From: Pseudoalteromonas sp. MEBiC 03607
Lineage (GTDB): Bacteria > Pseudomonadota > Gammaproteobacteria > Enterobacterales > Alteromonadaceae
Length of the DNA stretch: 64,000 nt
Reading direction: 5' to 3'
Assembly: GCF_004792295.1 (NCBI RefSeq)
Contig: NZ_SRRY01000002.1
Span: 372,001 to 436,000 of the forward strand
Each line of letters begins with the position of its first letter. Position 1 is the stretch's first letter. The notes under the pieces were generated by a model. It was not told where the DNA came from. It did no database searches and saw only the letters and a list, made by a program, of their open reading frames with translations. Position numbers and translations under genes: made by a program. Below are positions 35,612 to 45,077 of the stretch, in pieces.

Positions 35612-36412
35612 ATGCAAAAGCCACGCGTTTTCTTTGTTTCTCATGGCGGCGGTCCTATGCCTTTACTTGGCGATCCAAGTCATGCTGATATGGTTACTTG
35701 TTTGCAGTCTATTGCTGCAAAAATTCAAAAGCCGTCAGCTATTTTGATGTTGAGTGCGCATTGGGAAGCAAACCCTATTAGCATCACTTCGAGCGCTGCT
35801 CCAGAGCTAATTTATGATTACTATGGTTTTCCTGAGCCTGCTTACAGTATTGAGTACCCAAGCCCTGGCGAACCAGCCCTTGCCGAAAAAGTACATCAAG
35901 CATTGGCAAAGGCTAATATTGATAGCACTTTAAACCCATCTCGTGGCTTTGATCACGGTATGTATGTGCCTTTGAAGATTATGTATCCAGAAGCAGATAT
36001 ACCTTGTGTGCAATTGTCGTTACATCCAAGCCTTGAGCCAAGCTTACACCTAGCGATAGGTGAGGCTTTACAACAGCTTGATTACGATAATTTATTGATC
36101 ATTGGTTCTGGCTTTACTTTTCATAATATGCGCGCATTTTTTACGCCTGAAACAGCTGAAATTAAAGCGCAAAATATCGCTTTTGAGCAATGGTTAGTCG
36201 ATGTATGTGGCAATACTGAGCTGAGTGAGCAGCAGCGACAAGCTAAGTTATTAGAGTGGCAAATGGCCCCTGCGGCGCGTTTTAGTCACCCTCGTGAAGA
36301 GCACTTATTGCCGTTACATGTTTGCTATGGTGCGGCGATGCGCCCTTGTAGTGATATCTACGAACTACGTATTGCCAACAAGCAAGCCAGTATGTTCTTG
36401 TGGGACGATTGA
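35612..36412 (+). CDS. DODA-type extradiol ring-cleavage dioxygenase
   Basis: 266 residues of the LigB/DODA family (class III extradiol enzymes, compare E. coli YgiD). Candidate metal ligands: His in FVSHGGGPMP, His in LSAHWEANP, His in FDHGMYVPL and FTFHNMRAF. YgiD-like proteins cleave DOPA-type catechols; the substrate here is not known. Good ribosome-binding site (AAGGAG). Single gene between tpm and the peptidase. Confidence 0.88.
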   Translation: MQKPRVFFVSHGGGPMPLLGDPSHADMVTCLQSIAAKIQKPSAILMLSAHWEANPISITSSAAPELIYDYYGFPEPAYSIEYPSPGEPALAEKVHQALAKANIDSTLNPSRGFDHGMYVPLKIMYPEADIPCVQLSLHPSLEPSLHLAIGEALQQLDYDNLLIIGSGFTFHNMRAFFTPETAEIKAQNIAFEQWLVDVCGNTELSEQQRQAKLLEWQMAPAARFSHPREEHLLPLHVCYGAAMRPCSDIYELRIANKQASMFLWDD

Positions 36413-36506
36413 GTTTAAGTTCAACCCCCCTGATAACACGATAAAAGCTCAGATTTTATAAGTTTATTTTGGTACGCTAGGTAAATTAAAACCTAGGAAC
36501 AACAAA

Positions 36507-38837
36507 ATGAACTTAATAAAAACATCAACCCTTGCGTTTGCTGTGGTTGCGGGTTTAGGTTTGCAAGCATGCTCAAGTACTGAGCAAGCGAGCACGCCAT
36601 CAGCAACAGTGAACGCAACGGCTAATCCGCTCTCGCTTGAACAAATTTATAAAGAAAAAGACTTTAAAGCTGAGCGTAGCACCTATTTTACGTGGCTCGA
36701 TGATGGTACTGGTTATACGGTACTTGAAGAGCGCGAAAGCGATAAAAACAACCAAGACGACAAAGCTAAAGACGATGAGCACGGCGTAAAAGGCAATGAT
36801 ATTGTGTTTTATAACGCCGATGGCACGGGTCGTAAGGTACTTGTTAGCTACGAAAAATTAATTCCCAAAGGTGATAAAGAGCCACTCACCGTTGAAAGCT
36901 ACCAATGGTCTAAAGATGGTAAATGGCTGATGGTTTTTACCAATGGCGAGCAAGTGTGGCGCTCACGTAGCCGTGGTGATTTTTGGCTTTTAAACCTCGA
37001 AACTGATTCGCTATATCAGTTAGGTGGCGAAAACATCGAAGCGAAAAAGCTGATGTTTGCTAAGTTCTCACCAGATAGCTCAAAAGTAGCTTACGTGCGT
37101 GATAACAATATCTACATGGAAAAAGTGGGTAGCAAGGCTGTGACTGCTTTAACCACTGATGGTAACGACACCATTGTTAATGGTAATTTTGACTGGGTAT
37201 ACGAAGAAGAATTTACCATTCGTGATGGTTTCCGCTGGAGTCCAGACAACAAATCAATTGCCTATTGGCAGCTTGATACCAGTGGCGTTAAATACTTCAC
37301 CATGATCAATAACACCGATGATCTCTACCCTACCCTTAAAGAATTTCCGTATCCAAAAGCCGGCGAGATGAACTCTGCGGTTAAAGTGGGTGTGGTCAGT
37401 CTTAGCGACAAGAAAACTCGCTGGGCTGAACTAGGTGGCGATAATCGCGATCGTTATATTCCACGTATTAGCTGGGCAGGCACTGGTGAATCTTTGATGA
37501 TCCAAGATCTTAACCGTCCGCAAAGCCACAACAAGGTTTGGTTATTCGACTGGCAAAAACAGCAGCTGACTAAAATTCTTGAAGATAAAGACGATGCTTT
37601 TATTGAGTGGTTTTATAAAGCAAACTGGTCAAAAGACGGTAAGTTCTTTATTTGGCACAGTGAGCGTGATGGTTGGCGTCATCTATACCGTGTATCTCGC
37701 GATGGTAAAACGGTTGTTGATTTAACACCGGGCGAGTACGACATCATTGATATGCTAGCGCTCAACGAAGATAAAAACGTTATGTACTTTACTGCATCAC
37801 CGGATGATCCTGGCCAGCGTTATTTATTCCGTACCTCGCTTGATGGCAGCTCTAAACCGGTGCGCGTAACGCCTGAGTCATTTGATGGTTCAAACAGCTA
37901 TTACATGTCTAAAGACACCTCTTGGGCGATGCATACCTTCTCTAAATTTGGCACGCCACCAATGAAAGAGATCATCAAAGTAAGCGATCACAGTAATGTG
38001 AAAACCTTAGTTGAGAACAAAGCATTAAAAGAGAAATTAGCGACTGAACAATTACCGACTCACGAGTTCTTTAAAGTTAATGCCCGTGATGGTGTTGAGC
38101 TTGATGGCTACATCATGTTCCCAGCGAATATGGATAAAAGCAAAAAATACCCAATCGTCTTTTATGTTTACGGTGAGCCATGGGGCTCAACAGTTCAAGA
38201 CCGCTGGGAAGGCGACAGTTACTTATACAAGTCGTATTTAACTCAGCAAGGCTTTATTGTTGCCTCAGTTGATAACCGCGGCACGCGCGCACCAAAAGGC
38301 AGAGATTGGCGTAAGTCTATCTACAAAAAAATAGGCTCTATTACCGTGCGTGACCAAGTTGACGCCCTTGATGCAATGGCAAAACGTTGGGATGTCATTG
38401 ATACCGACCGTGTTGGTGTATGGGGTCACTCAGGTGGCGGTAGTTCAACGCTTAATTTGTTATTCCGCCATGGTGATAAATATAAAGTGGGTATTGCCTC
38501 TGCCCCAGTGCCAGATATTCGCTTGTACGATACTATCTACCAAGAGCGCTATGCGGGTAACCCAAATACCGATCCAGAAAGTTACGACAACACGTCTCCG
38601 ATCACCTTTGCAAAAGACCTGCAAGGTAAGTTGCTACTGATCCATGGTACAGGAGATGATAACGTTCACTACCAAGGTTCAGAGCGTTTAATTAACGAAT
38701 TAGTTAAGCACAATAAACAGTTCGAGTTTTTCTCTTACCCGAACCGTTCTCACAGTCTACGTGAAGGTGATGGCACTACCCTGCACTATCACACTATGAT
38801 GGCTAACTTCTTCGAAAAGCATCTACTCAATAAGTAA
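36507..38837 (+). CDS. Dipeptidyl peptidase IV family lipoprotein (S9B)
   Basis: 776 residues. The signal peptide ends in a lipobox (GLQAC, Cys 22), so it is anchored in the envelope. An N-terminal beta-propeller (DPP IV N-domain, DWVYEEEFTIRDGFRWSPDNKSIAYWQLD) is followed by an alpha/beta-hydrolase. The catalytic triad is visible: GVWGHSGGGSS (Ser near residue 644, with GHSGG instead of the more usual GWSYGG), GTGDDNVHYQ (Asp) and NRSHSLREG (His). It removes Xaa-Pro dipeptides, fitting a protein-feeding marine bacterium. Confidence 0.9.
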   Translation: MNLIKTSTLAFAVVAGLGLQACSSTEQASTPSATVNATANPLSLEQIYKEKDFKAERSTYFTWLDDGTGYTVLEERESDKNNQDDKAKDDEHGVKGNDIVFYNADGTGRKVLVSYEKLIPKGDKEPLTVESYQWSKDGKWLMVFTNGEQVWRSRSRGDFWLLNLETDSLYQLGGENIEAKKLMFAKFSPDSSKVAYVRDNNIYMEKVGSKAVTALTTDGNDTIVNGNFDWVYEEEFTIRDGFRWSPDNKSIAYWQLDTSGVKYFTMINNTDDLYPTLKEFPYPKAGEMNSAVKVGVVSLSDKKTRWAELGGDNRDRYIPRISWAGTGESLMIQDLNRPQSHNKVWLFDWQKQQLTKILEDKDDAFIEWFYKANWSKDGKFFIWHSERDGWRHLYRVSRDGKTVVDLTPGEYDIIDMLALNEDKNVMYFTASPDDPGQRYLFRTSLDGSSKPVRVTPESFDGSNSYYMSKDTSWAMHTFSKFGTPPMKEIIKVSDHSNVKTLVENKALKEKLATEQLPTHEFFKVNARDGVELDGYIMFPANMDKSKKYPIVFYVYGEPWGSTVQDRWEGDSYLYKSYLTQQGFIVASVDNRGTRAPKGRDWRKSIYKKIGSITVRDQVDALDAMAKRWDVIDTDRVGVWGHSGGGSSTLNLLFRHGDKYKVGIASAPVPDIRLYDTIYQERYAGNPNTDPESYDNTSPITFAKDLQGKLLLIHGTGDDNVHYQGSERLINELVKHNKQFEFFSYPNRSHSLREGDGTTLHYHTMMANFFEKHLLNK

Positions 38838-38851
38838 ATATGCTTTAGTTA

Positions 38852-38886
38852 AAAACCGCAGCTTAGACGTTAAGCTGCGGTTTTTT
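38852..38886 (+). terminator. Terminator after the DPP IV gene
   Basis: AAAAACCGCAGCTTA/TAAGCTGCGGTTTTT stem, five-base loop, T-run. Confidence 0.9.
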
Positions 38887-39015
38887 TATGCAAACTGTAA
38901 ACCCCCGTTACACAAAGAAAGCGATTAGATGAAAGCTATCAAATGTTTGAAGCAAATTATCAGTGCTGGCAATGGCGGCTGCGAGCTATTGGATTATCGA
39001 GCGAAGTGTGTAATG

Positions 39016-39039
39016 AAAAGGGCCTTGTTTGGCCCTTTT
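39016..39039 (-). terminator. Terminator after the hydrolase gene
   Basis: AAAAGGGCC/GGCCCTTTT stem with a six-base loop; flanking runs allow use on either strand. It lies just beyond the stop of the leftward hydrolase gene. Confidence 0.85.
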
Positions 39040-39055
39040 TAGTTTCAAAACAAAG

Positions 39056-40066
39056 TTACAAATAGCTGTTAAACCAATCAACTAGCTCTGTTTCTAGTTG
39101 TTCTTTATGGTCCATTAAAAAGTGGTTGTCACCGTCATACACCACGAGTTTATGGGGTATATGATGCGCTTCTAGCGCTTTGGCAAATTGAATTGAGTTA
39201 TCGACCGATACTCGTTTATCGTCACTGCCATGAATAAGTAATATGGGCACTTTAGGCGATAGCTTATCAACCCAGTTCATAACAGAGCGTGCTTCAAGCT
39301 CTGCTTGTTTGTTCTCTTTATAATTGGGGATACGACGCACATATACGTTTTTTTCCATGTTAGGTCTAAACGTAAGCTCTTTGACTAAATCGGTCGGCCC
39401 CGCAATGGTTGCAATGGCTTTAACCTTGTTTGTGTGTTGCATCGCAAGGTGGGTTTGCATGCCGCCTCTACTTACTCCTAACATGCCAATGCGGTTTTCA
39501 TCTGCACTTGCTATGTGCGGAATAAAATCAATAAGCGCAAGTACGTCATTAACATCTTTGCCACCAAACTCATCTAAATCATCATTTTTAGTTAATGTAC
39601 CGCGGTATTGGCTGCCGATAACCACAAAGCCTTGCTCTGCTAAAGGAAATAAATTGCGCATCATTGCAGCAAAATAAACATTGCCAAAATTACCGTTACC
39701 GCCGCGGTTATAAATTAATACTGGGAGCTTATTCTTGGTGACTTTAGGTTTGATGATATATCCAAGCACCTCAACATTATCGACCTGATATTTAAAAATA
39801 TGGCAGGTTAAATTCGTTTTAAAGTTATCGAACATACTTTGTGGAAAGATTTCTTCAAAGGCTTTTATGCGCTTTAAGTATGCTTCTTCGTTTTTAGCTT
39901 TGCGTTTATTCTTTTGCGCTATAAATTGGTGCCACGATTCATAGTCAGCGAAGGTGCCTGTAAAGCAGTCTGTTTCTTTTGTGACGCGTTCATCATCGAT
40001 AATTTTTGCTGCGCTAGTAGAAAAAACAGCGAGAGATAAGCAGGTAGATAAGAGTAATTTATACAC
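39056..40066 (-). CDS. Secreted prolyl-oligopeptidase-like hydrolase
   Basis: 336 residues with a signal peptide (1-19). Alpha/beta-hydrolase fold with GVSRGGMQT (nucleophile Ser near residue 197), LLIHGSDDKRVSV (Asp) and GDNHFLMD (His). It lacks a beta-propeller, so it is a small S9-like esterase or peptidase acting in the periplasm or outside. Substrate not known. Faces the DPP IV gene across two terminators. Confidence 0.85.
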   Translation of the reverse strand: MYKLLLSTCLSLAVFSTSAAKIIDDERVTKETDCFTGTFADYESWHQFIAQKNKRKAKNEEAYLKRIKAFEEIFPQSMFDNFKTNLTCHIFKYQVDNVEVLGYIIKPKVTKNKLPVLIYNRGGNGNFGNVYFAAMMRNLFPLAEQGFVVIGSQYRGTLTKNDDLDEFGGKDVNDVLALIDFIPHIASADENRIGMLGVSRGGMQTHLAMQHTNKVKAIATIAGPTDLVKELTFRPNMEKNVYVRRIPNYKENKQAELEARSVMNWVDKLSPKVPILLIHGSDDKRVSVDNSIQFAKALEAHHIPHKLVVYDGDNHFLMDHKEQLETELVDWFNSYL

Positions 40067-40136
40067 AACAACATCCTTATTGGTGACTAAAAGTTACAAA
40101 ACCACAGTAACTTAAATGATGGTTATTTGTACATCA

Positions 40137-40985
40137 TTAATTCAGTAAGCGCTCAAGCCATTCAATCACAACGTTATGCGTTGCTGTTTCGAAGCGAGAT
40201 TTTTCGGGAATGTAGTAACACAGTTTTGATTCAACATCTTGGCTATTAAACGATGTTAGTAACCCTGCATTTAGGTAAGGTTGCACTAAGGTTTTTGAGC
40301 AAAAAACCACGCCTTTATTGGCGAGCACCTGATTTATACCAAACAGTTCTTGATCGAATGTTTTTACCTTGAAACATGAATCACTTAGGTTATTTACTTT
40401 GAGCCACTGCATTAATGGTGGGGCTGGTAGGGCATTATTTTTCCATTGGCTGGTGTATAAAGTAACCTGCTTATCAAGCCAAGGGGCGCTTTGTTGCGCG
40501 TTTGCCGCAAACATATCAAAGCGCTCATATTTGATGATATCTGCTTTGTTTACTTCCTCACTATTTCCTAGCCTAACAGGCAAGGTATGCAGTTGCTTAT
40601 CTAAAGTTTCACTGGTTGATATATCAAGCTGTAAATGCGGTTTTTCGTTATTTAGCTCTTCTAAAGCGGGTATTAATCTTAGGGCTGCTAGAGATGATGT
40701 TGTGGTGATGCGTACTTGGTTATGTGCTTGGCTCAATTGTTCAATTGCCGCAAAAATAAGCTTAAAGCCGCTAGTTGTGTTTTGGCTTAGGTACTCGCCT
40801 GATGCAGTTAAGGTAATCTTTCTCACTTCGCGATGAAATAAATCAGTATTCAAGCGACTTTCTAGATTAGCAATGTGGTGCGATACCGCTGTAGGCGTAA
40901 TCGCAAGTTCAGCGGCGGCTGCTTTAAAGCTACCTAATCGTGCAGCTGACTCAAAGGCTTTTAAAGCTTGTAATGATATATGCAT
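40137..40985 (-). CDS. LysR-family regulator, probable azoR regulator
   Basis: 282 residues. N-terminal HTH LGSFKAAAAELAITPTAVSHHIANLESRLNTDLFHREVRKITLT is typical of the GcvA-like branch. The effector domain is somewhat short. It is divergent from azoR with a 119-bp gap to the likely azoR start, so control of azoR is a reasonable inference. Confidence 0.88.
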   Translation of the reverse strand: MHISLQALKAFESAARLGSFKAAAAELAITPTAVSHHIANLESRLNTDLFHREVRKITLTASGEYLSQNTTSGFKLIFAAIEQLSQAHNQVRITTTSSLAALRLIPALEELNNEKPHLQLDISTSETLDKQLHTLPVRLGNSEEVNKADIIKYERFDMFAANAQQSAPWLDKQVTLYTSQWKNNALPAPPLMQWLKVNNLSDSCFKVKTFDQELFGINQVLANKGVVFCSKTLVQPYLNAGLLTSFNSQDVESKLCYYIPEKSRFETATHNVVIEWLERLLN

Positions 40986-41104
40986 AGTTGAACCCGTCTA
41001 AATTTATAGATGAGTATAACTTACTTATAGTGAATTATAACTCGTTTGTTAAATGGCCCTCATTTAATGATGATACCAACACATTAACTAATGAGGTATT
41101 TACT

Positions 41105-41767
41105 ATGACTACTCTGCTACACATTGATGCTAGTGTGCGTTCAGCTAAAAATGCAAACCCTAACCACGACTCAATCTCTAAAAATATTGCTAAGCAATTT
41201 GTAAATCATTTACAGCAAAACAATGCTATAGCTGAGTATATTTACCGTGATGTTGGGATTAATCCACCTTCATTTATTAACCAATCTTGGATTGCTGCTG
41301 TGTTTACGCCAGTCAACAAGTTAACGCTAGAGCAAAAAGAAGTACTGGCCGAATCTGATGAATTGATAAACGAATTAGTTAAGGCTGACACCATAGTGAT
41401 ATCAACGCCTATGTATAACTATGGCATGCCTGCGCAATTAAAAGCATGGTTTGATCAAATCGTTAGGATCAATAAAACGTTTGATTTTGACTTGCAGCGG
41501 GGGGATTTCCCTTTGCAACCCTTGTTAACTGGTAAACGTTTGCTGGTTATAAGCTCAACGGGTGAGTTTGGCTTTGAGGCCGGTGGAATACGCGAGAGTA
41601 TGAGCCATTTAGTACCGCACATTAAAACCTTGAGTAAGTATTTAGGTGTTCAGCATATTGATGAAATAGCCTGTGAGTATCAAGAATTTAACGACCAAAG
41701 ACACCAACGCTCTTTGACTAATGCTTATGCTAAAGCAGAACAATTAGCGCTGAGATACGCCAATTAA
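41105..41767 (+). CDS. azoR: FMN-dependent NADH-azoreductase
   Basis: 220 residues from the ATG at 41105 (MTTLLHIDASVR); the frame is open further upstream but without homologous sequence. Flavodoxin-like fold: LHIDASVRSAKNANPN (FMN phosphate loop), STPMYNYGMPAQLKAWFDQIVR and the STGEFGFEAGG loop. It reduces quinones and azo compounds. The divergent LysR gene is the likely regulator. Confidence 0.9.
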   Translation: MTTLLHIDASVRSAKNANPNHDSISKNIAKQFVNHLQQNNAIAEYIYRDVGINPPSFINQSWIAAVFTPVNKLTLEQKEVLAESDELINELVKADTIVISTPMYNYGMPAQLKAWFDQIVRINKTFDFDLQRGDFPLQPLLTGKRLLVISSTGEFGFEAGGIRESMSHLVPHIKTLSKYLGVQHIDEIACEYQEFNDQRHQRSLTNAYAKAEQLALRYAN

Positions 41768-41776
41768 GCAAACAAC

Positions 41777-41797
41777 AAAGCCGCAATAAGCGGCTTT
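41777..41797. terminator. Bidirectional terminator
   Basis: AAAGCCGC/GCGGCTTT stem, five-base loop, T-rich tail, between convergent azoR and the GyrI-like gene. Confidence 0.85.
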
Positions 41798-41837
41798 ATT
41801 TTGTAATGGGGCTTTACACTAAAAATAGGGTTTAGTG

Positions 41838-42296
41838 TTATTCAACCGAAATGAATACTTCAACTTCTTCACTGCTTTTATAAAACTCAAAGTCAGTTTT
41901 ATATGCTCGAATATGCGGGCACTGTTCATTACTAAAGTACTGCCAAACTTGACCCCAGACATCGATAACGGTTTGTGGCATTGCACCTTTGCCGCTAAAG
42001 CGAAGGTAGTTACCTGTGGCGAGTGTAGTTTGTTCTATCTCTGGCAAAGTGACTTGCAGGTCAGTACAGGCAAATACATCAAACTCCCCTGTGACATCTG
42101 ATTCATAATGAGTGTACACGCCATAAACTTGGCTAGATGGCGCTAATTTGGGCGCTATGTCTGTGTAAAACTGCTGCCATAAGCCTGCAATTTTGGCACC
42201 TTCGCCACTCAATTCGTTTATATTGCTAGTGCGAACTTTGAGGCCAAATAAGGTCGTTGGGTTGTCGATATTGATGTGTGTTACTTGCTGATCCAT
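41838..42296 (-). CDS. GyrI-like / AraC effector-binding domain protein
   Basis: 152 residues forming one stand-alone small-molecule-binding domain (SHS2/BacT type): LFGLKVRTSN at the start, KIAGLWQQFYTDIAPKL, YGVYTHYESDVTGEFDVFACTDL and a closing FEFYK...VEVFISV. Related domains bind drugs or shield gyrase. It has no DNA-binding part. Ligand unknown. Confidence 0.8.
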   Translation of the reverse strand: MDQQVTHINIDNPTTLFGLKVRTSNINELSGEGAKIAGLWQQFYTDIAPKLAPSSQVYGVYTHYESDVTGEFDVFACTDLQVTLPEIEQTTLATGNYLRFSGKGAMPQTVIDVWGQVWQYFSNEQCPHIRAYKTDFEFYKSSEEVEVFISVE

Positions 42297-42486
42297 TGCA
42301 TTTATCCTTGCTTATTTGTTCCCGTTAAAATACCAGAGCATATGTGCTTTAACCTAGCCTTTTTTACTATTTATTTCATTAGCTATCATTTTGTAAACGG
42401 CCTTTACAGCTTAAAAAACAGTCATGGCATCCTTAACTGCATCAGGTTAAGATGGGTAAAATAACAACAAAATCAGCGGGTGTTTA

Positions 42487-43113
42487 ATGAATAAAATCAA
42501 TGCGCTTATCTACTTTCTAGCCTTTAGTAGCGGCTTTTGTATTATGGGAATTGAGCTTTTAGGCGGGCGAATATTAGCGCCTTACTTTGGTAGTAGTGTG
42601 CATATATGGGGCAGTATTATCACTGTTTTTATGCTGAGCTTATCAATCGGTTATTTGCTTGGCGGCAAGCTCTCTACTCGCAACCCTTCGTTAACTAAAT
42701 ACGGTCTTATTTTCTTTGTTGCGAGCATTATGGTGGTGCCGATTGTACTATTTGCCGAGCCAATTATGACCTTTATTTTCACTCATGTTGAAGACAGCCG
42801 TTATGGCTCGTTACTGGCATCAACGGCGTTGTTTTTTATCCCTACAACAATACTGGGCATGATCTCTCCTTATTCAGTGCGATTATTGGTTACCGATCAT
42901 GAAAAAAGTGGTCAGGTTGCCGGTGGTTTGTATTTTGTGAGCACCCTAGGAAGCGCTCTTGGCACGATTATTACCTCTTTTTATATGGTGTTAGCTTTTG
43001 ATGTTAACGACATTATTAAAACCTTTGCAGCGGTATTAGGCGCGCTTGGTTTGCTTGCAATTGCTGTTAGTCAAATAAAAACAAAGGAGCGTACTGTATG
43101 TTTAGAGTCTTAA
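42487..43113 (+). CDS. Membrane half of a split spermidine-synthase-like protein
   Basis: 208 residues, about six membrane helices, opening ALIYFLAFSSGFCIMGIELLGGRILAPYFGSS, the start of membrane proteins fused to a polyamine-synthase domain. In many bacteria both parts form one polypeptide; here the second part is a separate gene that overlaps this one by 16 bases. It probably acts as a complex with it. Transported or modified compound not known. Confidence 0.75.
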   Translation: MNKINALIYFLAFSSGFCIMGIELLGGRILAPYFGSSVHIWGSIITVFMLSLSIGYLLGGKLSTRNPSLTKYGLIFFVASIMVVPIVLFAEPIMTFIFTHVEDSRYGSLLASTALFFIPTTILGMISPYSVRLLVTDHEKSGQVAGGLYFVSTLGSALGTIITSFYMVLAFDVNDIIKTFAAVLGALGLLAIAVSQIKTKERTVCLES

Positions 43114-43988
43114 TGATTTGTTTTCTCATAGTGCTGCCCTTTAGCGGGTTGGCTGAAGTAATCCATAAAGAGCGCTCGCTTTATCGCAATATCTTAGTTG
43201 AGAAGTCTGGCGACTTACTGTGTTTAAAATTCAACGAAAAAACTCGTAAAAGTACGCAAAGTTGTATGTATGAAAGTAAGCCTAAAAAGCTGGTGTTTAA
43301 TTACACCAAAATGACCTTTGCAAGCCTACTATTTATTGATAACCCGCAAAATGTATTGATCATTGGTTTGGGAGGTGGCTCACTCTCTAATACTATACAT
43401 GAGCTTTATCCTGAAGCGAGTATCGAAAATGTCGAAATTGACCCTGCAGTAATAAAAGTCGCCCGTGATTATTTTAGTTTTGTAGAAACCGATAATGTGA
43501 CATCTAAAGTGCAAGATGGGCGTATTTTTATCAAACGCGCTGCACTTAAAAAGCAAAAGTACGATTGGATAATTCTTGATGCCTTTAATGGCGATTATAT
43601 CCCTGAGCACCTTCTCACTAAGGAATTTTTTGCAGAAGTAAAAAGTATACTGGCTGATGGCGGCATTGTTGCAGCAAATACTTTTTCATCGAGTAAATTG
43701 TACCAGCATGAGTCGGCAACTTACTTTGATGTGTTTGGTGACTTTGTTAATGTTGTGACCGACGAAAACTCTAATCGCATTATTTTGGCAGGCTTCGAGA
43801 CTATGCCTAGTCAGCAACAATTAGCAGAACGCGCCAATAAACTCGCAAATAAGTTAACCCCTTACGATGTTGATTTGCAGTTACTGCGTGAACATTTGTT
43901 TTATACTAAGGGTAATCAAGATTGGCCCGCGGATACCAAGGTACTCACTGACCAATATTCACCTGCGAACTTGTTAAATTATCAATGA
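43098..43988 (+). CDS. Spermidine-synthase-like aminopropyltransferase domain protein
   Basis: 296 residues. The N-terminus (MFRVLMICFLIVLPFSGLAE) is a signal peptide or one more membrane helix. The Rossmann-like domain shows VLIIGLGGGSLSNTIHELYPEASIENVEIDPAVIKVA and DGRIFIKRA...YDWIILDAFNGDYIPEHLLT, where the acidic residues hold the substrate in SpeE. If exported, it would lack cytoplasmic decarboxy-SAM, so topology matters for its role. It overlaps the membrane half upstream and the thioredoxin-like gene downstream by four bases. Confidence 0.78.
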   Translation: MFRVLMICFLIVLPFSGLAEVIHKERSLYRNILVEKSGDLLCLKFNEKTRKSTQSCMYESKPKKLVFNYTKMTFASLLFIDNPQNVLIIGLGGGSLSNTIHELYPEASIENVEIDPAVIKVARDYFSFVETDNVTSKVQDGRIFIKRAALKKQKYDWIILDAFNGDYIPEHLLTKEFFAEVKSILADGGIVAANTFSSSKLYQHESATYFDVFGDFVNVVTDENSNRIILAGFETMPSQQQLAERANKLANKLTPYDVDLQLLREHLFYTKGNQDWPADTKVLTDQYSPANLLNYQ

Positions 43989-44461
43989 TCAAACACATCT
44001 TAATTGCACTTCTTTTATTAACGAGCTCTGCTGCTATGGCAGAGCAATCTTCTACAGCTCCTTTAACTGCAAGTCAGCAGCAATTGTCTAAACTACTGAG
44101 CCAATATAAAGGGAAAGTTGTGTTACTCGATTTTTGGGCATCTTGGTGTAGTCCATGTCGACGGTCGTTTCCTTGGTTTATAGCGATGCAGAACAAGTAT
44201 CAACAGCAAGGACTTGAAGTGATAGCTGTAAATATTGATGTTGAGCGCAGTGATGCCGATGCGTTTTTAGCTGAGTTTGCAGTGAACTTTACTATTATTT
44301 ACGACCCTGATGCTGTTATTGGCAGGCAATACCAACTTAAAGGAATGCCTAGTAGTTTTTTAATCGATAAAGAGGGCTTAGTACGGTTCCAACATACAGG
44401 ATTTGTTGCTGATAAATTAGACCTCTATGAAAGTCATATCAAAGAGTTAATTGCAAAATAG
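43985..44461 (+). CDS. TlpA-like periplasmic thioredoxin
   Basis: 158 residues: signal peptide (1-20, ending AMA), then a thioredoxin fold with active site WASWCSPC (Cys near residues 54 and 57) and the cis-Pro motif KGMPSSFLID. TlpA/ResA-like proteins reduce disulfides outside the cytoplasm. The four-base overlap with the upstream gene suggests one transcript of three genes; a link between the thioredoxin and the polyamine-synthase-like proteins is not known to me. Confidence 0.88.
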   Translation: MIKHILIALLLLTSSAAMAEQSSTAPLTASQQQLSKLLSQYKGKVVLLDFWASWCSPCRRSFPWFIAMQNKYQQQGLEVIAVNIDVERSDADAFLAEFAVNFTIIYDPDAVIGRQYQLKGMPSSFLIDKEGLVRFQHTGFVADKLDLYESHIKELIAK

Positions 44462-44536
44462 TATTGTTCTTCGCATAACTCTTGCGGTTGTTCGCTTTTA
44501 TCGAACATAGCTATCTGTTTTATTAATTGCATCAAC

Positions 44537-44586
44537 ATTTACTTAGCATGCTAACTACATTAAAATAGTTAGCATGCTAAGTAAAT
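44537..44586. promoter_or_regulatory. MarR-type operator, perfect 21-bp inverted repeat
   Basis: Arms 44537-44557 and 44566-44586 are exact reverse complements with an 8-base spacer. Each arm itself contains the palindrome TTAGCATGCTAA, so two symmetric dimer sites lie 29 bases apart. The right arm ends directly at the GGAG ribosome-binding site of the MarR gene, so binding would block transcription of the efflux operon. Confidence 0.85.
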
Positions 44587-44596
44587 GGAGCGCATT

Positions 44597-45073
44597 ATGT
44601 CTTCCACTCCCCCTTTTCACGAAACTCTTGATTTAACACTGTGCGGCAGTATGGGCCGTGTGCATCGTTTATGTCGCGATGCTGTAACCTTGGCGGTCGA
44701 GCCTTTGGGTCTTACTCAATCTCGTTGGACCGCGATGATGCATCTGTTTCATCTAAACCAAGGTTGCACCCAACAAGAGTTGGCAAATAGCTTGGGCATT
44801 GAAATGCCATCGTTAACTCGCACTATTAAGCAGCTTGAGCAACAAGAGATTATTGCTCGCAAAGCTGATGCAGACGATAAACGCAGTAAACGTCTGTACT
44901 TCACACAGCAAGGTCTACAATTGTTAGACACATTACAGGTGATTATCGCTGATGTGAAAGAGCACCTTTATGCTGACTTAACCACAGAGCAACTCGATAC
45001 GATGGCGCATGGTTTAATTCAGATGGAGCAAAATGCTCGTCAGTGTATCCGTCATTATTCAGGAGATAAGTAA
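44597..45073 (+). CDS. MarR/SlyA-family transcriptional regulator
   Basis: 158 residues from the ATG at 44597, 6 bases after GGAG. An upstream ATG at 44585 lies in the operator and is unlikely. Winged HTH QGCTQQELANSLGIEMPSLTRTIKQLEQQEIIARKADADDKRSKRLYFT is standard for the family. It heads an operon with a membrane-fusion protein (4-base gap) and a DUF2955 pump, and the preceding inverted repeat is the probable autoregulatory site. Ligands would be aromatic or amphipathic compounds. Confidence 0.92.
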   Translation: MSSTPPFHETLDLTLCGSMGRVHRLCRDAVTLAVEPLGLTQSRWTAMMHLFHLNQGCTQQELANSLGIEMPSLTRTIKQLEQQEIIARKADADDKRSKRLYFTQQGLQLLDTLQVIIADVKEHLYADLTTEQLDTMAHGLIQMEQNARQCIRHYSGDK

Positions 45074-45077
45074 CCTT

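Noticed and set aside
40369..40836. 155-codon rightward frame inside the LysR gene
   Set aside because: Antisense of a well-supported gene; composition not protein-like.
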